NCBI GenBank assembly: GCA_005502875.1
Contig: SCMV01000040.1
Span: 1-35,621 of the forward strand
Source of the DNA: Comamonadaceae bacterium 2PF
Lineage (GTDB): Bacteria > Pseudomonadota > Gammaproteobacteria > Burkholderiales > Burkholderiaceae_C
Reading direction: 5' to 3'
Length of the DNA: 35,621 nucleotides
The notes under the pieces were generated by a model that was not told the origin of the DNA, ran no database searches, and saw only the letters and a list, made by a program, of their open reading frames with translations. This document shows, piece after piece, positions 11,474 through 18,479 of the stretch. Made by a program: the position numbers and the translations under genes. Position 1 is the stretch's first letter, and every line of letters starts with the position of its first letter.

Positions 11474-11560
11474 AGCGCCGATTTGTCCTGGCCAGGAGCG
11501 ATGTCTCCGGGCTCACGACGGTTCCGAATTGCGGGCGCTTTAAAAATGCCGCTAAAGAGG
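11474..11560 (+). promoter_or_regulatory. SAM-II (SAM-alpha) riboswitch in the metX leader
   Basis: P1 is a perfect 6-bp helix: AGCGCC (11474-11479) pairs with GGCGCT (11534-11539). It is followed on the 5' side by GATTTG, the position of the conserved GAUUU of SAM-II. The 3' half contains TTGC just before P1', then TTTAAAAATGCC and GCTAAAGAGG (11551-11560), matching the conserved SAM-II core. CCT (11487-11489) can pair with AGG (11558-11560) as the pseudoknot seen in the family. The loop after GATTTG is much longer than in the classic Sargasso Sea aptamer and holds an extra hairpin (11492-11498 with 11505-11511, one mismatch). Its position before metX fits SAM-dependent repression of methionine synthesis. 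Confidence 0.8.
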
Positions 11561-11568
11561 TCGCTGCC

Positions 11569-11605
11569 ACCGGCCCCTGCTTCTTGCGCGGCCGGTTTTG
11601 TTTTT
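11569..11605 (+). terminator. Intrinsic terminator between riboswitch and metX
   Basis: ACCGGCC (11569-11575) pairs with GGCCGGT (11590-11596) around a 14-base loop, followed by TTTTGTTTTT. It lies between the aptamer and the metX start, so it is probably the expression platform, with SAM binding favouring termination. How it would couple to the aptamer is not obvious, since the two do not overlap. Confidence 0.7.
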
Positions 11606-11620
11606 CCTGGGCCCTGCTCC

Positions 11621-12787
11621 ATGTCACTTGGCATCGTCACGCCTGCCACGCTGCACTTCAGCGAACCGCTGCACCTGCAAAGCGGTGCGCAGCTGCGCGA
11701 CTACTCCCTCGCCTACGAAACCCACGGCCAGCTCAACGCCGACGCCAGCAACGCCGTGCTGGTGTGCCATGCGCTCAACGCCTCGCACCACGTCGCCGGC
11801 CTGCACGCGGGCCCCGATGGTCAGCCTCTGCCCAAAAGCCAGGGCTGGTGGGACAACATGATCGGCCCGGGCAAACCGGTGGACACCAACAAGTTCTTCG
11901 TCATCGGCATCAACAACCCCGGCTCCTGCTTTGGCTCGACGGGCCCGATGCACACCAACCCGGACACCGGCAAGCCCTACGGCGCCGACTTCCCTGTGGT
12001 GACGGTGGAAGACTGGGTCAACGCCCAGGCCCGCGTGCTCGACGCCCTGGGCGTCAAGCAGCTCGCGGCGGTGCTGGGTGGCAGCCTGGGCGGCATGCAG
12101 GCCCTGAGCTGGACGCTGCAGCACCCCGATCGCGTGCGCCATTGCGTGGCCGTGGCCACGGCTCCGAAGCTGTCGGCACAGAACATCGCCTTCAACGAGG
12201 TGGCGCGGCGCGCCATCGTCACCGACCCCGACTTCCATGGCGGCCACTTCTACGAGCATGGCGTGGTGCCGCGCCGCGGCCTGCGCGTGGCGCGCATGAT
12301 CGGCCACATCACCTACTTGTCTGACGACGTGATGGAAGAGAAGTTCGGCCGCGAAATGGTGGGCCGCGCCATTGGCGATGCACCCAGCTACAGCACCCAG
12401 GACATCGAGTTCCAGGTCGAGAGCTACCTGCGCTACCAGGGCGACAAGTTCAGCGACTACTTCGACGCCAACACCTACCTGCTGATCACGCGCGCGCTCG
12501 ACTATTTCGACCCGGCCCGCACGCATGGCGGCAAGCTGGCGGCCGCCATGGCCAAGGCGCTGGCCAAGTTCCTGGTCATCAGCTTCACCACCGACTGGCG
12601 CTTTTCGCCGGCGCGCTCGCGCGAGATCGTCAAGGCCCTGGTCGACAACCGCCACGACGTGAGCTACGCCGAGATCGACGCGCCGCACGGCCACGACGCC
12701 TTCCTGCTCGACGACCCGCGCTACCACGGGGTGGTGCGCGCCTACTTCGAGCGCATTGCGCAGGAAGTCCAAGGAGTGCGCGCATGA
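11621..12787 (+). CDS. metX: Homoserine O-acyltransferase (probably succinyltransferase)
   Basis: MetX activates homoserine by O-acylation, the first committed step of methionine synthesis. In betaproteobacteria the acyl donor is usually annotated as succinyl-CoA, which the sequence alone does not prove. The 388-residue alpha/beta hydrolase shows the nucleophile motif [10 protein letters not shown] (Ser155), Asp325 in TTDWRFSP and His358 in GHDAF, completing the triad, plus [12 protein letters not shown]. The start at 11621 matches the family; a longer in-frame reading from 11468 would translate through the riboswitch. Its last four bases (ATGA) overlap metW. Expression is probably controlled by the upstream SAM-II riboswitch and terminator. 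Confidence 0.95.
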   Translation: MSLGIVTPATLHFSEPLHLQSGAQLRDYSLAYETHGQLNADASNAVLVCHALNASHHVAGLHAGPDGQPLPKSQGWWDNMIGPGKPVDTNKFFVIGINNPGSCFGSTGPMHTNPDTGKPYGADFPVVTVEDWVNAQARVLDALGVKQLAAVLGGSLGGMQALSWTLQHPDRVRHCVAVATAPKLSAQNIAFNEVARRAIVTDPDFHGGHFYEHGVVPRRGLRVARMIGHITYLSDDVMEEKFGREMVGRAIGDAPSYSTQDIEFQVESYLRYQGDKFSDYFDANTYLLITRALDYFDPARTHGGKLAAAMAKALAKFLVISFTTDWRFSPARSREIVKALVDNRHDVSYAEIDAPHGHDAFLLDDPRYHGVVRAYFERIAQEVQGVRA

Positions 12788-13389
12788 ACGCCGTGCAATT
12801 GCAGGCCTCGCGCCAACGCTTTCACCGCACCATCGCCGATCTGATCCCCAAAGGCTCGCGCGTGCTCGACCTGGGCTGCGGCAGCGGTGAGCTGCTGGCC
12901 CTGCTGCGCGACGAACGCGGCTGCAGCGGCTACGGCATCGAGCTCGACGACGCCCAGGTGATGGCCTGCGTGGCGCGCGGCATCAACGTCATCCAGCACA
13001 ACCTCGAAGAAGGCCTGGCCCTGTTCGAGGACAACAGCTTCGACGTGGTGCTGCAGCTCGACACGCTCCAGCACCTGCGCAACACCGAGGCCATGCTGCG
13101 CGAGACCGCGCGCATCGGGCGCGTGGGCCTGGTCAGCTTCCCCAATTTTGCGCACTGGCCGCACCGACTCAGTGTGTTGCGCGGGCGCATGCCCGTCACG
13201 CGTGCACTGCCCTACCAGTGGTACGACACGCCCAACATCCGCGTGGCCACGTTTGCCGATTTCGAGGTGCTGGCGCGCCGCAACGGCTTGCGCATCGTGG
13301 AGTCGTTCGGGCTGCACGAGGGCGAAGTGGTGCGCACCTGGCCCAACCTGATGGCCAGCTCGGCGGTGTTCCAGTTCGAGCGAGCCTGA
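12784..13389 (+). CDS. metW: Methionine biosynthesis protein MetW
   Basis: This 201-residue SAM-methyltransferase-fold protein has motif [13 protein letters not shown] (about residues 27-38) and later [13 protein letters not shown]. The closing segment (RIVESFGL...FQFERA) is typical of MetW. MetW is found as the partner of MetX in proteobacteria and is needed for, or stimulates, homoserine acylation; the exact mechanism is not settled. It overlaps metX by ATGA, indicating translational coupling in one riboswitch-controlled operon. A hairpin without a T-run follows 6 bases after the stop codon. Confidence 0.95.
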   Translation: MNAVQLQASRQRFHRTIADLIPKGSRVLDLGCGSGELLALLRDERGCSGYGIELDDAQVMACVARGINVIQHNLEEGLALFEDNSFDVVLQLDTLQHLRNTEAMLRETARIGRVGLVSFPNFAHWPHRLSVLRGRMPVTRALPYQWYDTPNIRVATFADFEVLARRNGLRIVESFGLHEGEVVRTWPNLMASSAVFQFERA

Positions 13390-13395
13390 GCGGCT

Positions 13396-13419
13396 GCGAT
13401 CGGGCCATTCACCGATCGC
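13396..13419 (+). terminator. Hairpin after metW
   Basis: GCGATCGG (13396-13403) and CCGATCGC (13412-13419) form a perfect 8-bp stem with an 8-base loop just after the metW stop. No T-run follows, so it may be a 3'-end stabiliser or a weak terminator. Confidence 0.4.
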
Positions 13420-13438
13420 TCACGGGCCCTGAACGGGC

Positions 13439-13472
13439 AAAAAAAGGGGCGCTCCCCGCCAAGGGAGCGCCC
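13439..13472 (-). terminator. Strong intrinsic terminator reading leftward
   Basis: On the minus strand GGGCGCTCCC, a 6-base loop TTGGCG and GGGAGCGCCC form a perfect 10-bp stem, followed by C and seven T residues. It points away from the porin genes, which already have their own terminator at 13649-13671. No minus-strand protein gene lies between the two, so it probably ends a non-coding transcript. Confidence 0.8.
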
Positions 13473-13573
13473 AAACGCTCTGGTCAAACAAACGGCTCGA
13501 AAGCCGCAGGCCCCTCGTGCTGCCTGGCTCGTGTCTGGCGGGCGCCAGCTGAGAGAACCAATCAGCGAACCCG
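13439..13573 (-). ncRNA. Candidate small RNA (about 130 nt)
   Basis: A transcript starting near 13573, from the sigma-54-like element at 13584-13599, and ending at the terminator at 13439 would be about 130 nt. It would fold into four consecutive hairpins: CTGGC-GCCC-GCCAG (13535-13548), CAGGC-N10-GCCTG (13507-13526), CGGCT-TTCG-AGCCG with a stable UUCG-type loop (13493-13506), and the terminator stem. I see no plausible ORF with a ribosome site inside it. The RNA itself is inferred; the promoter, the hairpins and the terminator are seen in the sequence. Confidence 0.5.
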
Positions 13574-13583
13574 CATGAGGATA

Positions 13584-13599
13584 TGCATTTGGCGTGCCA
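13584..13599 (-). promoter_or_regulatory. Sigma-54-like promoter element
   Basis: On the minus strand TGGCACGCCAAATGCA matches the RpoN pattern TGGCACG-N4-TTGCA with one mismatch. It keeps GG and GC exactly 10 bases apart, as the -24/-12 spacing requires. The predicted start is near 13573. I see no protein gene directly downstream, only the hairpin-rich region ending at the terminator at 13439. I did not identify an enhancer site nearby. Confidence 0.5.
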
Positions 13600-13648
13600 G
13601 CTTGCTTGATGCGGGTCATGCGCATCGGGCACAGATGGCACGCACATG

Positions 13649-13671
13649 AAAAAGGCGCCCGAAGGCGCCTT
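13649..13671 (-). terminator. Terminator of the first porin gene
   Basis: On the minus strand GGCGCC-TTCG-GGCGCC is a perfect stem with a stable UUCG-type tetraloop, flanked by AA/TT and followed by TTTTT. It lies 50 bases after the porin stop codon. Within the 331-base gap 13390-13720, the remaining content is the hairpin, terminator and small-RNA candidate described separately. Confidence 0.85.
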
Positions 13672-13720
13672 GTGTGGTCCGGTGCGAAGGACTGGCGATG
13701 CAGCCCCCGCTCGAGCCCGA

Positions 13721-14812
13721 TCAGAAAGCGTGCTTGACGCCCACGGCGAAGGTGCGACCGCCCTTCAGGTCGGACAGCTTTTCGCTGGTGAAGGCCACGT
13801 ACACGTCGGTGCGCTTGCTGATGTAGTGGTCGTAGCCCAGGCTGAAGATGCGGCTCTTGGCGTCGTCACCCACGAAGATGTCGGCGAGCTTCCACTTGGC
13901 TTGGCCGTAGGAAGCCAGGATGGAGCCGGAGGCGGAAACAGGCACGGACACGCCGACTTGCAGCACGTCAGACTTGTCGAATGCGCCCAGCAGCAGGCTG
14001 GTGTCTTCGTACTTGAAGTTGGTGTACTGGCCAAAGGCCTTCAGCACGCCGAAGTCGTAGCTGGCGCCGAAGTTGATGGCCTTGTATTCGCCAGGGTAAG
14101 CAGGAGCCGCAGCGGGCGTCACGCCACCGTCGAGGTACACCACCATGGCGCTCAGGGGACCATTGTTGTAGGCCAGCGAGACGGTGTAGCTGTTGGAGGT
14201 GCCGGCGGCGGCGCTTTCCTTGGGCGAGTACTGCAGCAAACCGCTGAAGCCAGCGAACACCGGGGTTTCGTAGGTGATGGAGTTCACCAAGCCCGTGTCG
14301 GTGTAGTTGCTGTTGATGAACACGCCATTGTTGAGGCCGCTGCTGGTCGAGCCCAGGTCATAGAAATGACGCATGGTGGGCGAGAAGGTCATGGAGCTAC
14401 CGAACGGGTTGTACAGCAGGCCCGAGGTGAAGATGGCGTTGTCGTACTGACCCAGGATGACCTTACCGAAACCACCGCTCAGGCCGACCCACGAGGCACG
14501 GCTCCAGAACTGACCAGCCTGGTTGGGAACGTTCGAACCGCTGTCGACACCGATGAAGGACTCCAGGGCGAACTCGGCCTTCAGGCCACCGCCCAGGTCT
14601 TCCACGCCGGAGAAGCCGATGAAGCTGGTCATCATGTCGCCGCTTTGAACGCGGGTCGTCGACTTGGGCTCGTTGTTGACGATGTCAACGGGCTTGTAAG
14701 AGCCAAAAGAAACGTCCAGCGAGCCGTACAGCTTGACGCTGGACTGGGCTTGGGCGGCGCCAACCAGGGCCAGCAGGGCGGCGGCGGCCACCAGGTTCTT
14801 CTTTGCAAACAT
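13721..14812 (-). CDS. Outer-membrane porin (Porin_4 / OmpC-like betaproteobacterial type)
   Basis: This 363-residue protein has a clear signal peptide ending AAQAQ|SSVKLYG (cleavage after about residue 22). The opening beta-strand SSVKLYGSLDVS follows, then the GFSGVEDLGGGLKAEFALES signature of Burkholderiales trimeric porins. Alternating strands continue, and the terminal Phe of GVKHAF is the recognition signal for outer-membrane assembly. Such porins allow diffusion of small hydrophilic solutes; specificity cannot be read from the sequence. AGGAG lies 7 bases before the ATG. It has its own terminator downstream and a separate upstream region, so it is probably monocistronic. It is a diverged paralogue of the next porin. 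Confidence 0.93.
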   Translation of the reverse strand: MFAKKNLVAAAALLALVGAAQAQSSVKLYGSLDVSFGSYKPVDIVNNEPKSTTRVQSGDMMTSFIGFSGVEDLGGGLKAEFALESFIGVDSGSNVPNQAGQFWSRASWVGLSGGFGKVILGQYDNAIFTSGLLYNPFGSSMTFSPTMRHFYDLGSTSSGLNNGVFINSNYTDTGLVNSITYETPVFAGFSGLLQYSPKESAAAGTSNSYTVSLAYNNGPLSAMVVYLDGGVTPAAAPAYPGEYKAINFGASYDFGVLKAFGQYTNFKYEDTSLLLGAFDKSDVLQVGVSVPVSASGSILASYGQAKWKLADIFVGDDAKSRIFSLGYDHYISKRTDVYVAFTSEKLSDLKGGRTFAVGVKHAF

Positions 14813-15027
14813 CAGGTTCTCCTAGCAATGGGAAGAAGGTTGTTATCTCTGCACCGCAGGCAATCGAGGCCAAGCTGTGCCGAGGAACTTGTTGGGACAA
14901 ACTGTCCTCGCCGATCATTTAAGCAAGAATCATGCTCACTTGAACCCCCGTGTGTTGCATCTACGCAACTTGCGAGGCCGGACGACCGGCTGCCAATAAG
15001 CAAGCTCCAGGCCAGGTGTTTTGAGGC
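14813..15027 (-). promoter_or_regulatory. Upstream region of the first porin, with candidate promoter and dyads
   Basis: This gap lies between the second porin's terminator and the first porin's start. A weak sigma-70 candidate on the minus strand is TTCAAG (14939-14944), a 17-base spacer and TAAATG (14916-14921). That leaves a 5' leader of about 100 bases. Two inverted repeats are visible: GGACA-AAC-TGTCC (14895-14907) in the leader and GTTGC-N6-GCAAC (14954-14969) just upstream of the promoter. Either could be a regulator site; I cannot name one. Confidence 0.3.
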
Positions 15028-15056
15028 AAAAAAAAGCGCCCCCGAGGGGGCGCTTT
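15028..15056 (-). terminator. Terminator of the second porin gene
   Basis: On the minus strand GCGCCCCC and GGGGGCGC form the stem, extended by AAA/TTT, followed by a run of eight T residues. It lies about 50 bases after the stop codon of the porin at 15107-16144. Confidence 0.85.
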
Positions 15057-15106
15057 CAAGTCTGGTTCAAACAAGGTGACCGCGTTCAGCGGTCAGGTGT
15101 CATGCT

Positions 15107-16144
15107 TCAGAAAGCGTGACGCAGGCCAACGGCCAGCAGGTTGCGGCTGGACTTTTGGTCAGGGTTGATGGCGATGCCTTCCTTGTAGGTCTCGCGGGTG
15201 TAGGCAGCGTAAGCGCTGGTGCGCTTGGACAGGCTGTGGGTGTAGCCCAGCGAGTACTGACGGGACTTGTCTGCACCTTCGGTGTCATCGACGGTCAGCT
15301 TGCCGGAACCGAACGAAGCCAGGACAGCGCCGTTGGCCGAAACAGGCACGGACACGCCCAGTTGGAAGTCACGGGTCTTGGCGTCGCCGTCGATGTTCTT
15401 GACCGAGATCTTGGCGTTCTGGTACTGAGCGAACACCTTGGCCACGGTCAGGTCATAGCTGGCGCCCAGCAGGTAGCCGGTTTGCTTCTGGTTGGTGGCA
15501 GCACCTTGGGTGTTGCGCACGTCGCCGTACACCAGCGAAGCGGCCAGGGGGCCGTTGGTGTAGTTGGCCGACACGGCGTTGCCGCCCGAGCGGTAGTTGG
15601 TGGCGGTGGAGCCGTTGTTTTCCTTCAGGCTGGTTTGAGCCGACAGGGTCAGGCCGGACAGGCTGGGCGAGACGTAGGTCAGGCTGTTGGACCAGCTGTC
15701 GCTGCCAACGCTCAGGAAAGCGAAGTCACCGGAGCTGCCGGAGTTGCCGAAGGGGTTGAACTTGGTGGTTTCTTCCTTGAACAGGCTTTCACGGCGGCCA
15801 GCGTGCACGGCACCGAAGTCACCAGCGAGGCCAACGTAGGCGTTGCGACCGAAGAAGTTCGAGGAACCGCCGGAGGCAGCACCGCTGTCCACAGCGATTT
15901 CAGATTCCAGCTTGAAGACAGCCTTCAGGCCACCACCCAGGTCTTCGGTGCCACGCAGGCCGAAGTACGACTCGGTCATGCGACCCGATTCGATGTTGGT
16001 GACGGTGCTCGACTGGGCGCCGTAGGGCTTGTTTTGGTCGCGTCCGATGGACACGTCCAGGTTGCCGTACAGGGTCACGGACGATTGGGCAAAGGCGGAG
16101 GTGGCGGCAGCCAGAGCGGCCAGAGCGATCAAGTGCTTTTTCAT
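15107..16144 (-). CDS. Outer-membrane porin (Porin_4 type), second copy
   Basis: This 345-residue protein has a signal peptide ending TSAFAQ|SSVTLYG (cleavage after about residue 19), the strand SSVTLYGNLDVSIG, the GLRGTEDLGGGLKAVFKLES signature and a terminal GLRHAF. It shares its architecture with the adjacent porin but differs through most loops, so the duplication is old rather than recent. AAGGAG lies 7 bases before the ATG. Its own terminator and a 239-base upstream region suggest regulation separate from the neighbouring copy. Confidence 0.93.
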   Translation of the reverse strand: MKKHLIALAALAAATSAFAQSSVTLYGNLDVSIGRDQNKPYGAQSSTVTNIESGRMTESYFGLRGTEDLGGGLKAVFKLESEIAVDSGAASGGSSNFFGRNAYVGLAGDFGAVHAGRRESLFKEETTKFNPFGNSGSSGDFAFLSVGSDSWSNSLTYVSPSLSGLTLSAQTSLKENNGSTATNYRSGGNAVSANYTNGPLAASLVYGDVRNTQGAATNQKQTGYLLGASYDLTVAKVFAQYQNAKISVKNIDGDAKTRDFQLGVSVPVSANGAVLASFGSGKLTVDDTEGADKSRQYSLGYTHSLSKRTSAYAAYTRETYKEGIAINPDQKSSRNLLAVGLRHAF

Positions 16145-16166
16145 TCAGATTCTCCTTCAGGGTTTT

Positions 16167-16183
16167 TGCACCAACAATGTGCA
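16167..16183 (-). promoter_or_regulatory. Dyad resembling an NtrC-type site before the second porin
   Basis: TGCACCAACAATGTGCA (plus strand) has arms TGCAC and GTGCA 7 bases apart. This is the geometry of the NtrC consensus TGCACYA-N3-TRGTGCA, with two mismatches. It lies 23-39 bases upstream of the porin start, close enough to overlap the leader or promoter and act as a repressor site. A second dyad, GGTGC-ATTC-GCACC, is at 16318-16331, next to CCCC-TTAT-GGGG. I found no convincing -35/-10 pair in 16145-16383. Confidence 0.3.
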
Positions 16184-16383
16184 TCCAGGACAACCAAACG
16201 CCGTCAGGCGTCCGGAAAGTCAGGCGGTACATCGCCGAGCTGCTGCCGATTGTGTTGGATCAGCGGGCAAAACTCAGGACGAAACCTCAAGAGAAACGAA
16301 GGTTTACCCCCTTATGGGGTGCATTCGCACCAAAATAGTTGCGGACACACCACACTGGGGCACCCGAAAGATTCCGGACAAGC

Positions 16384-18315
16384 TCAACGAGCCCACACGG
16401 CCAGGATCTGCTCTCCGTAGGCCTCGAGCTTCTTGGCCCCCACCCCACTGATCGTGGCCAACTCGCCCAGAGAGGTGGGCGCCAGGCGGGCCATCTCGGC
16501 CAGCGTGGCGTCGTGGAAAACGACGTAGGCCGGCAGGTTGTGCTCGCGCGCGACCTGGGCGCGCCAGGCCTTGAGGAGTTCGTAGCGGGCCAGCGCGTCG
16601 CCGTCGAGCGGGATGGGCGGGGCCGAGGCCTTGCCCCGCGCCGGTTTGCTGCGCGAACCCGGCTCGGCCGCCTGCTTGAGCACGATGCCGACCTCACCTT
16701 TGAGCACCGCGCGGGCGCTGGCGCTCAGGCCCAGGGTGTTGAACTCACCCTCGGCCACGACGTGACCCAGGGCGATGAGCTGGCGCAGCACGGCGCGCCA
16801 TTGCGCCTCCGACAGGTCGGCGCCGATGCCGAAGGTGCTGAGCGATTCGTGGCCGTATTGCGCCACCTTGTCGGTGCGGCGGCCGCGCAGCACGTCGATC
16901 AGGTGGCCGGCACCAAAACGCTGCTGGCCGTGCTGCCAGAAGCGGTAGATGCCGCTGAGCAGCTTGCGGGCGGCTTCTGTGCCGTCCCAGGTTTGCGGAG
17001 GGTGCAGGCAGTTGTCGCAGTTGCCGCAGGGCTGACTGGCCTCGCCGAAATAGGCCAGCAGGCGCACGCGCCGGCAGTCATGGGCCTCGGCCAGGGCCAG
17101 CAGGGCATCCAGCTTGGCGCGCTGCACGCGCTTGAAATCATCGTGCGCCGGGCTCTCGTCAATCATGCGGCGCTGGTTGACGACGTCGGCCAGACCGTAG
17201 GCCAGCCAGGCTTCGGCCTCGGCGCCGTCGCGGCCGGCACGACCCGTCTCCTGGTAGTAGGCCTCGATGTTCTTGGGCAGGTCGAGGTGGGCCACGAAGC
17301 GCACGTCGGGCTTGTCGATGCCCATGCCGAAGGCCACCGTGGCCACCATGACCAGGCCATCTTCGCGCAGGAAGCGGTCTTGATGGCGCTGACGCACGGC
17401 CGAATCCAGGCCTGCGTGGTACGGCAGGGCCGAGATGCCCTGCTCTTTGAGCCACTCGGCGGTGTCTTCGACCTTCTTGCGGCTTTGGCAGTAGACGATG
17501 CCGGCTTCGCCTTCGTGCTCGTCGCGGATGAAGCGCAGCAGCTGCTGCCGGGGGTTGTCCTTCTCGACCAGGGCGTAGCGGATGTTGGGGCGGTCGAAGC
17601 TGCTGAGGAAGACGCTGGCGGCGTGCAGGTCCAGGCGCGTGACCATGTCGGCGCGGGTCTGGTCGTCGGCGGTGGCGGTCAGCGCCACGCGCGGCACGTC
17701 GGGGTAGCGCTCGTGCAGCAGGCTCAGCTGCAGGTAGTCTTCGCGGAAGTCATGGCCCCACTGGCTGACGCAGTGGGCCTCGTCGATGGCGAACAGGCTG
17801 AGCAGGCCGCGCTCGTGCAGGCTGGCCAGCTGGGCCTGAAAACGCGGGTGGGTGACCCGCTCGGGTGCCACGTAGAGCATCACCAGGCGGCCAGACATCA
17901 TCTCGCGCTCGATGTGCTGGGCCTCGTCGTTGCTCAGGGTGCTGTTGAGGAAGGCCGCGTGCACGCCGACTTCTTCGAGGGCGCCGACCTGGTCATGCAT
18001 GAGCGCGATCAGCGGCGAGACGACGACGGTGACGCCCAGCCCCCGGCGGTGGCGGGAAATGGCCGGCACCTGATAACAAAGGCTCTTGCCGCCACCCGTG
18101 GGCATGAGCACCAGGGCGTCGCCACCCGAAGCCACCCGCTCGACGACGGCGGCTTGCTGGCCTCGGAAAGCCGGGTAGCCGAAGACCTCTTGCAGGATGC
18201 GCAAGGGGTCTGCGGACAAGGTGGCCGACGGGGAGGCTGAGAGGGATTCGGGCAGGGCGGACACGCGGACAGGACAAACAGGCAGACAAGGGGCTGTCCG
18301 CACACCAGCGGCCAC
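16384..18315 (-). CDS. recQ: ATP-dependent DNA helicase RecQ
   Basis: RecQ unwinds DNA 3' to 5' in recombination and stalled-fork repair. The protein has Walker A MPTGGGKS (residues 71-78), DEAH (178-181) followed by [10 protein letters not shown], helicase motif [12 protein letters not shown], the zinc-binding CGNCDNC cluster of the RQC domain and a C-terminal HRDC domain (about residues 570-643). It is full length. The start is uncertain: the 643-residue reading uses a GTG at 18315, with further GTG codons at residues 5 and 18 and no ATG before the helicase core. E. coli RecQ alignment suggests the true start could be nearer 18264. No Shine-Dalgarno is decisive. Confidence 0.95.
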   Translation of the reverse strand: MAAGVRTAPCLPVCPVRVSALPESLSASPSATLSADPLRILQEVFGYPAFRGQQAAVVERVASGGDALVLMPTGGGKSLCYQVPAISRHRRGLGVTVVVSPLIALMHDQVGALEEVGVHAAFLNSTLSNDEAQHIEREMMSGRLVMLYVAPERVTHPRFQAQLASLHERGLLSLFAIDEAHCVSQWGHDFREDYLQLSLLHERYPDVPRVALTATADDQTRADMVTRLDLHAASVFLSSFDRPNIRYALVEKDNPRQQLLRFIRDEHEGEAGIVYCQSRKKVEDTAEWLKEQGISALPYHAGLDSAVRQRHQDRFLREDGLVMVATVAFGMGIDKPDVRFVAHLDLPKNIEAYYQETGRAGRDGAEAEAWLAYGLADVVNQRRMIDESPAHDDFKRVQRAKLDALLALAEAHDCRRVRLLAYFGEASQPCGNCDNCLHPPQTWDGTEAARKLLSGIYRFWQHGQQRFGAGHLIDVLRGRRTDKVAQYGHESLSTFGIGADLSEAQWRAVLRQLIALGHVVAEGEFNTLGLSASARAVLKGEVGIVLKQAAEPGSRSKPARGKASAPPIPLDGDALARYELLKAWRAQVAREHNLPAYVVFHDATLAEMARLAPTSLGELATISGVGAKKLEAYGEQILAVWAR

Positions 18316-18479
18316 GGTGGGCCTGCTTCAGACAGACCCCCGATTGTCGCCGCTGTGCGCCCCCTGGCGCACCGGCCTGTCTTCCCTCGTCGGAACGACC
18401 GCCGTGGAGGGGGCCGCCTCGCGCGGGCGCCCGACCTGAGGGGCGCCGCCGATCCCCTCTCGCAGAGGGCAGGCCCTGC

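Noticed and set aside
11468..11620. Longer in-frame metX reading beginning at 11468
   Set aside because: It would translate through the riboswitch and terminator. The ATG at 11621 matches the family N-terminus.
13212..13647. Minus-strand ORFs (13212-13625 and 13420-13647) between metW and the porin
   Set aside because: They run through the terminator at 13439-13472, lack ribosome sites and show no recognisable domain. A non-coding transcript explains the region better.
13646..16420. Large plus-strand ORFs over the two porins (13646-15079 and 15116-16420)
   Set aside because: Their translations are Val/Gly/Ala/His-rich mirrors of porin codons with no recognisable domain, while the minus strand carries complete porins with signal peptides and terminal Phe.
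16384..18315. Truncated or fused RecQ because of its odd N-terminus
   Set aside because: All helicase motifs, the RQC zinc cluster and the HRDC domain are present. The extra N-terminal residues reflect only an uncertain GTG start choice.
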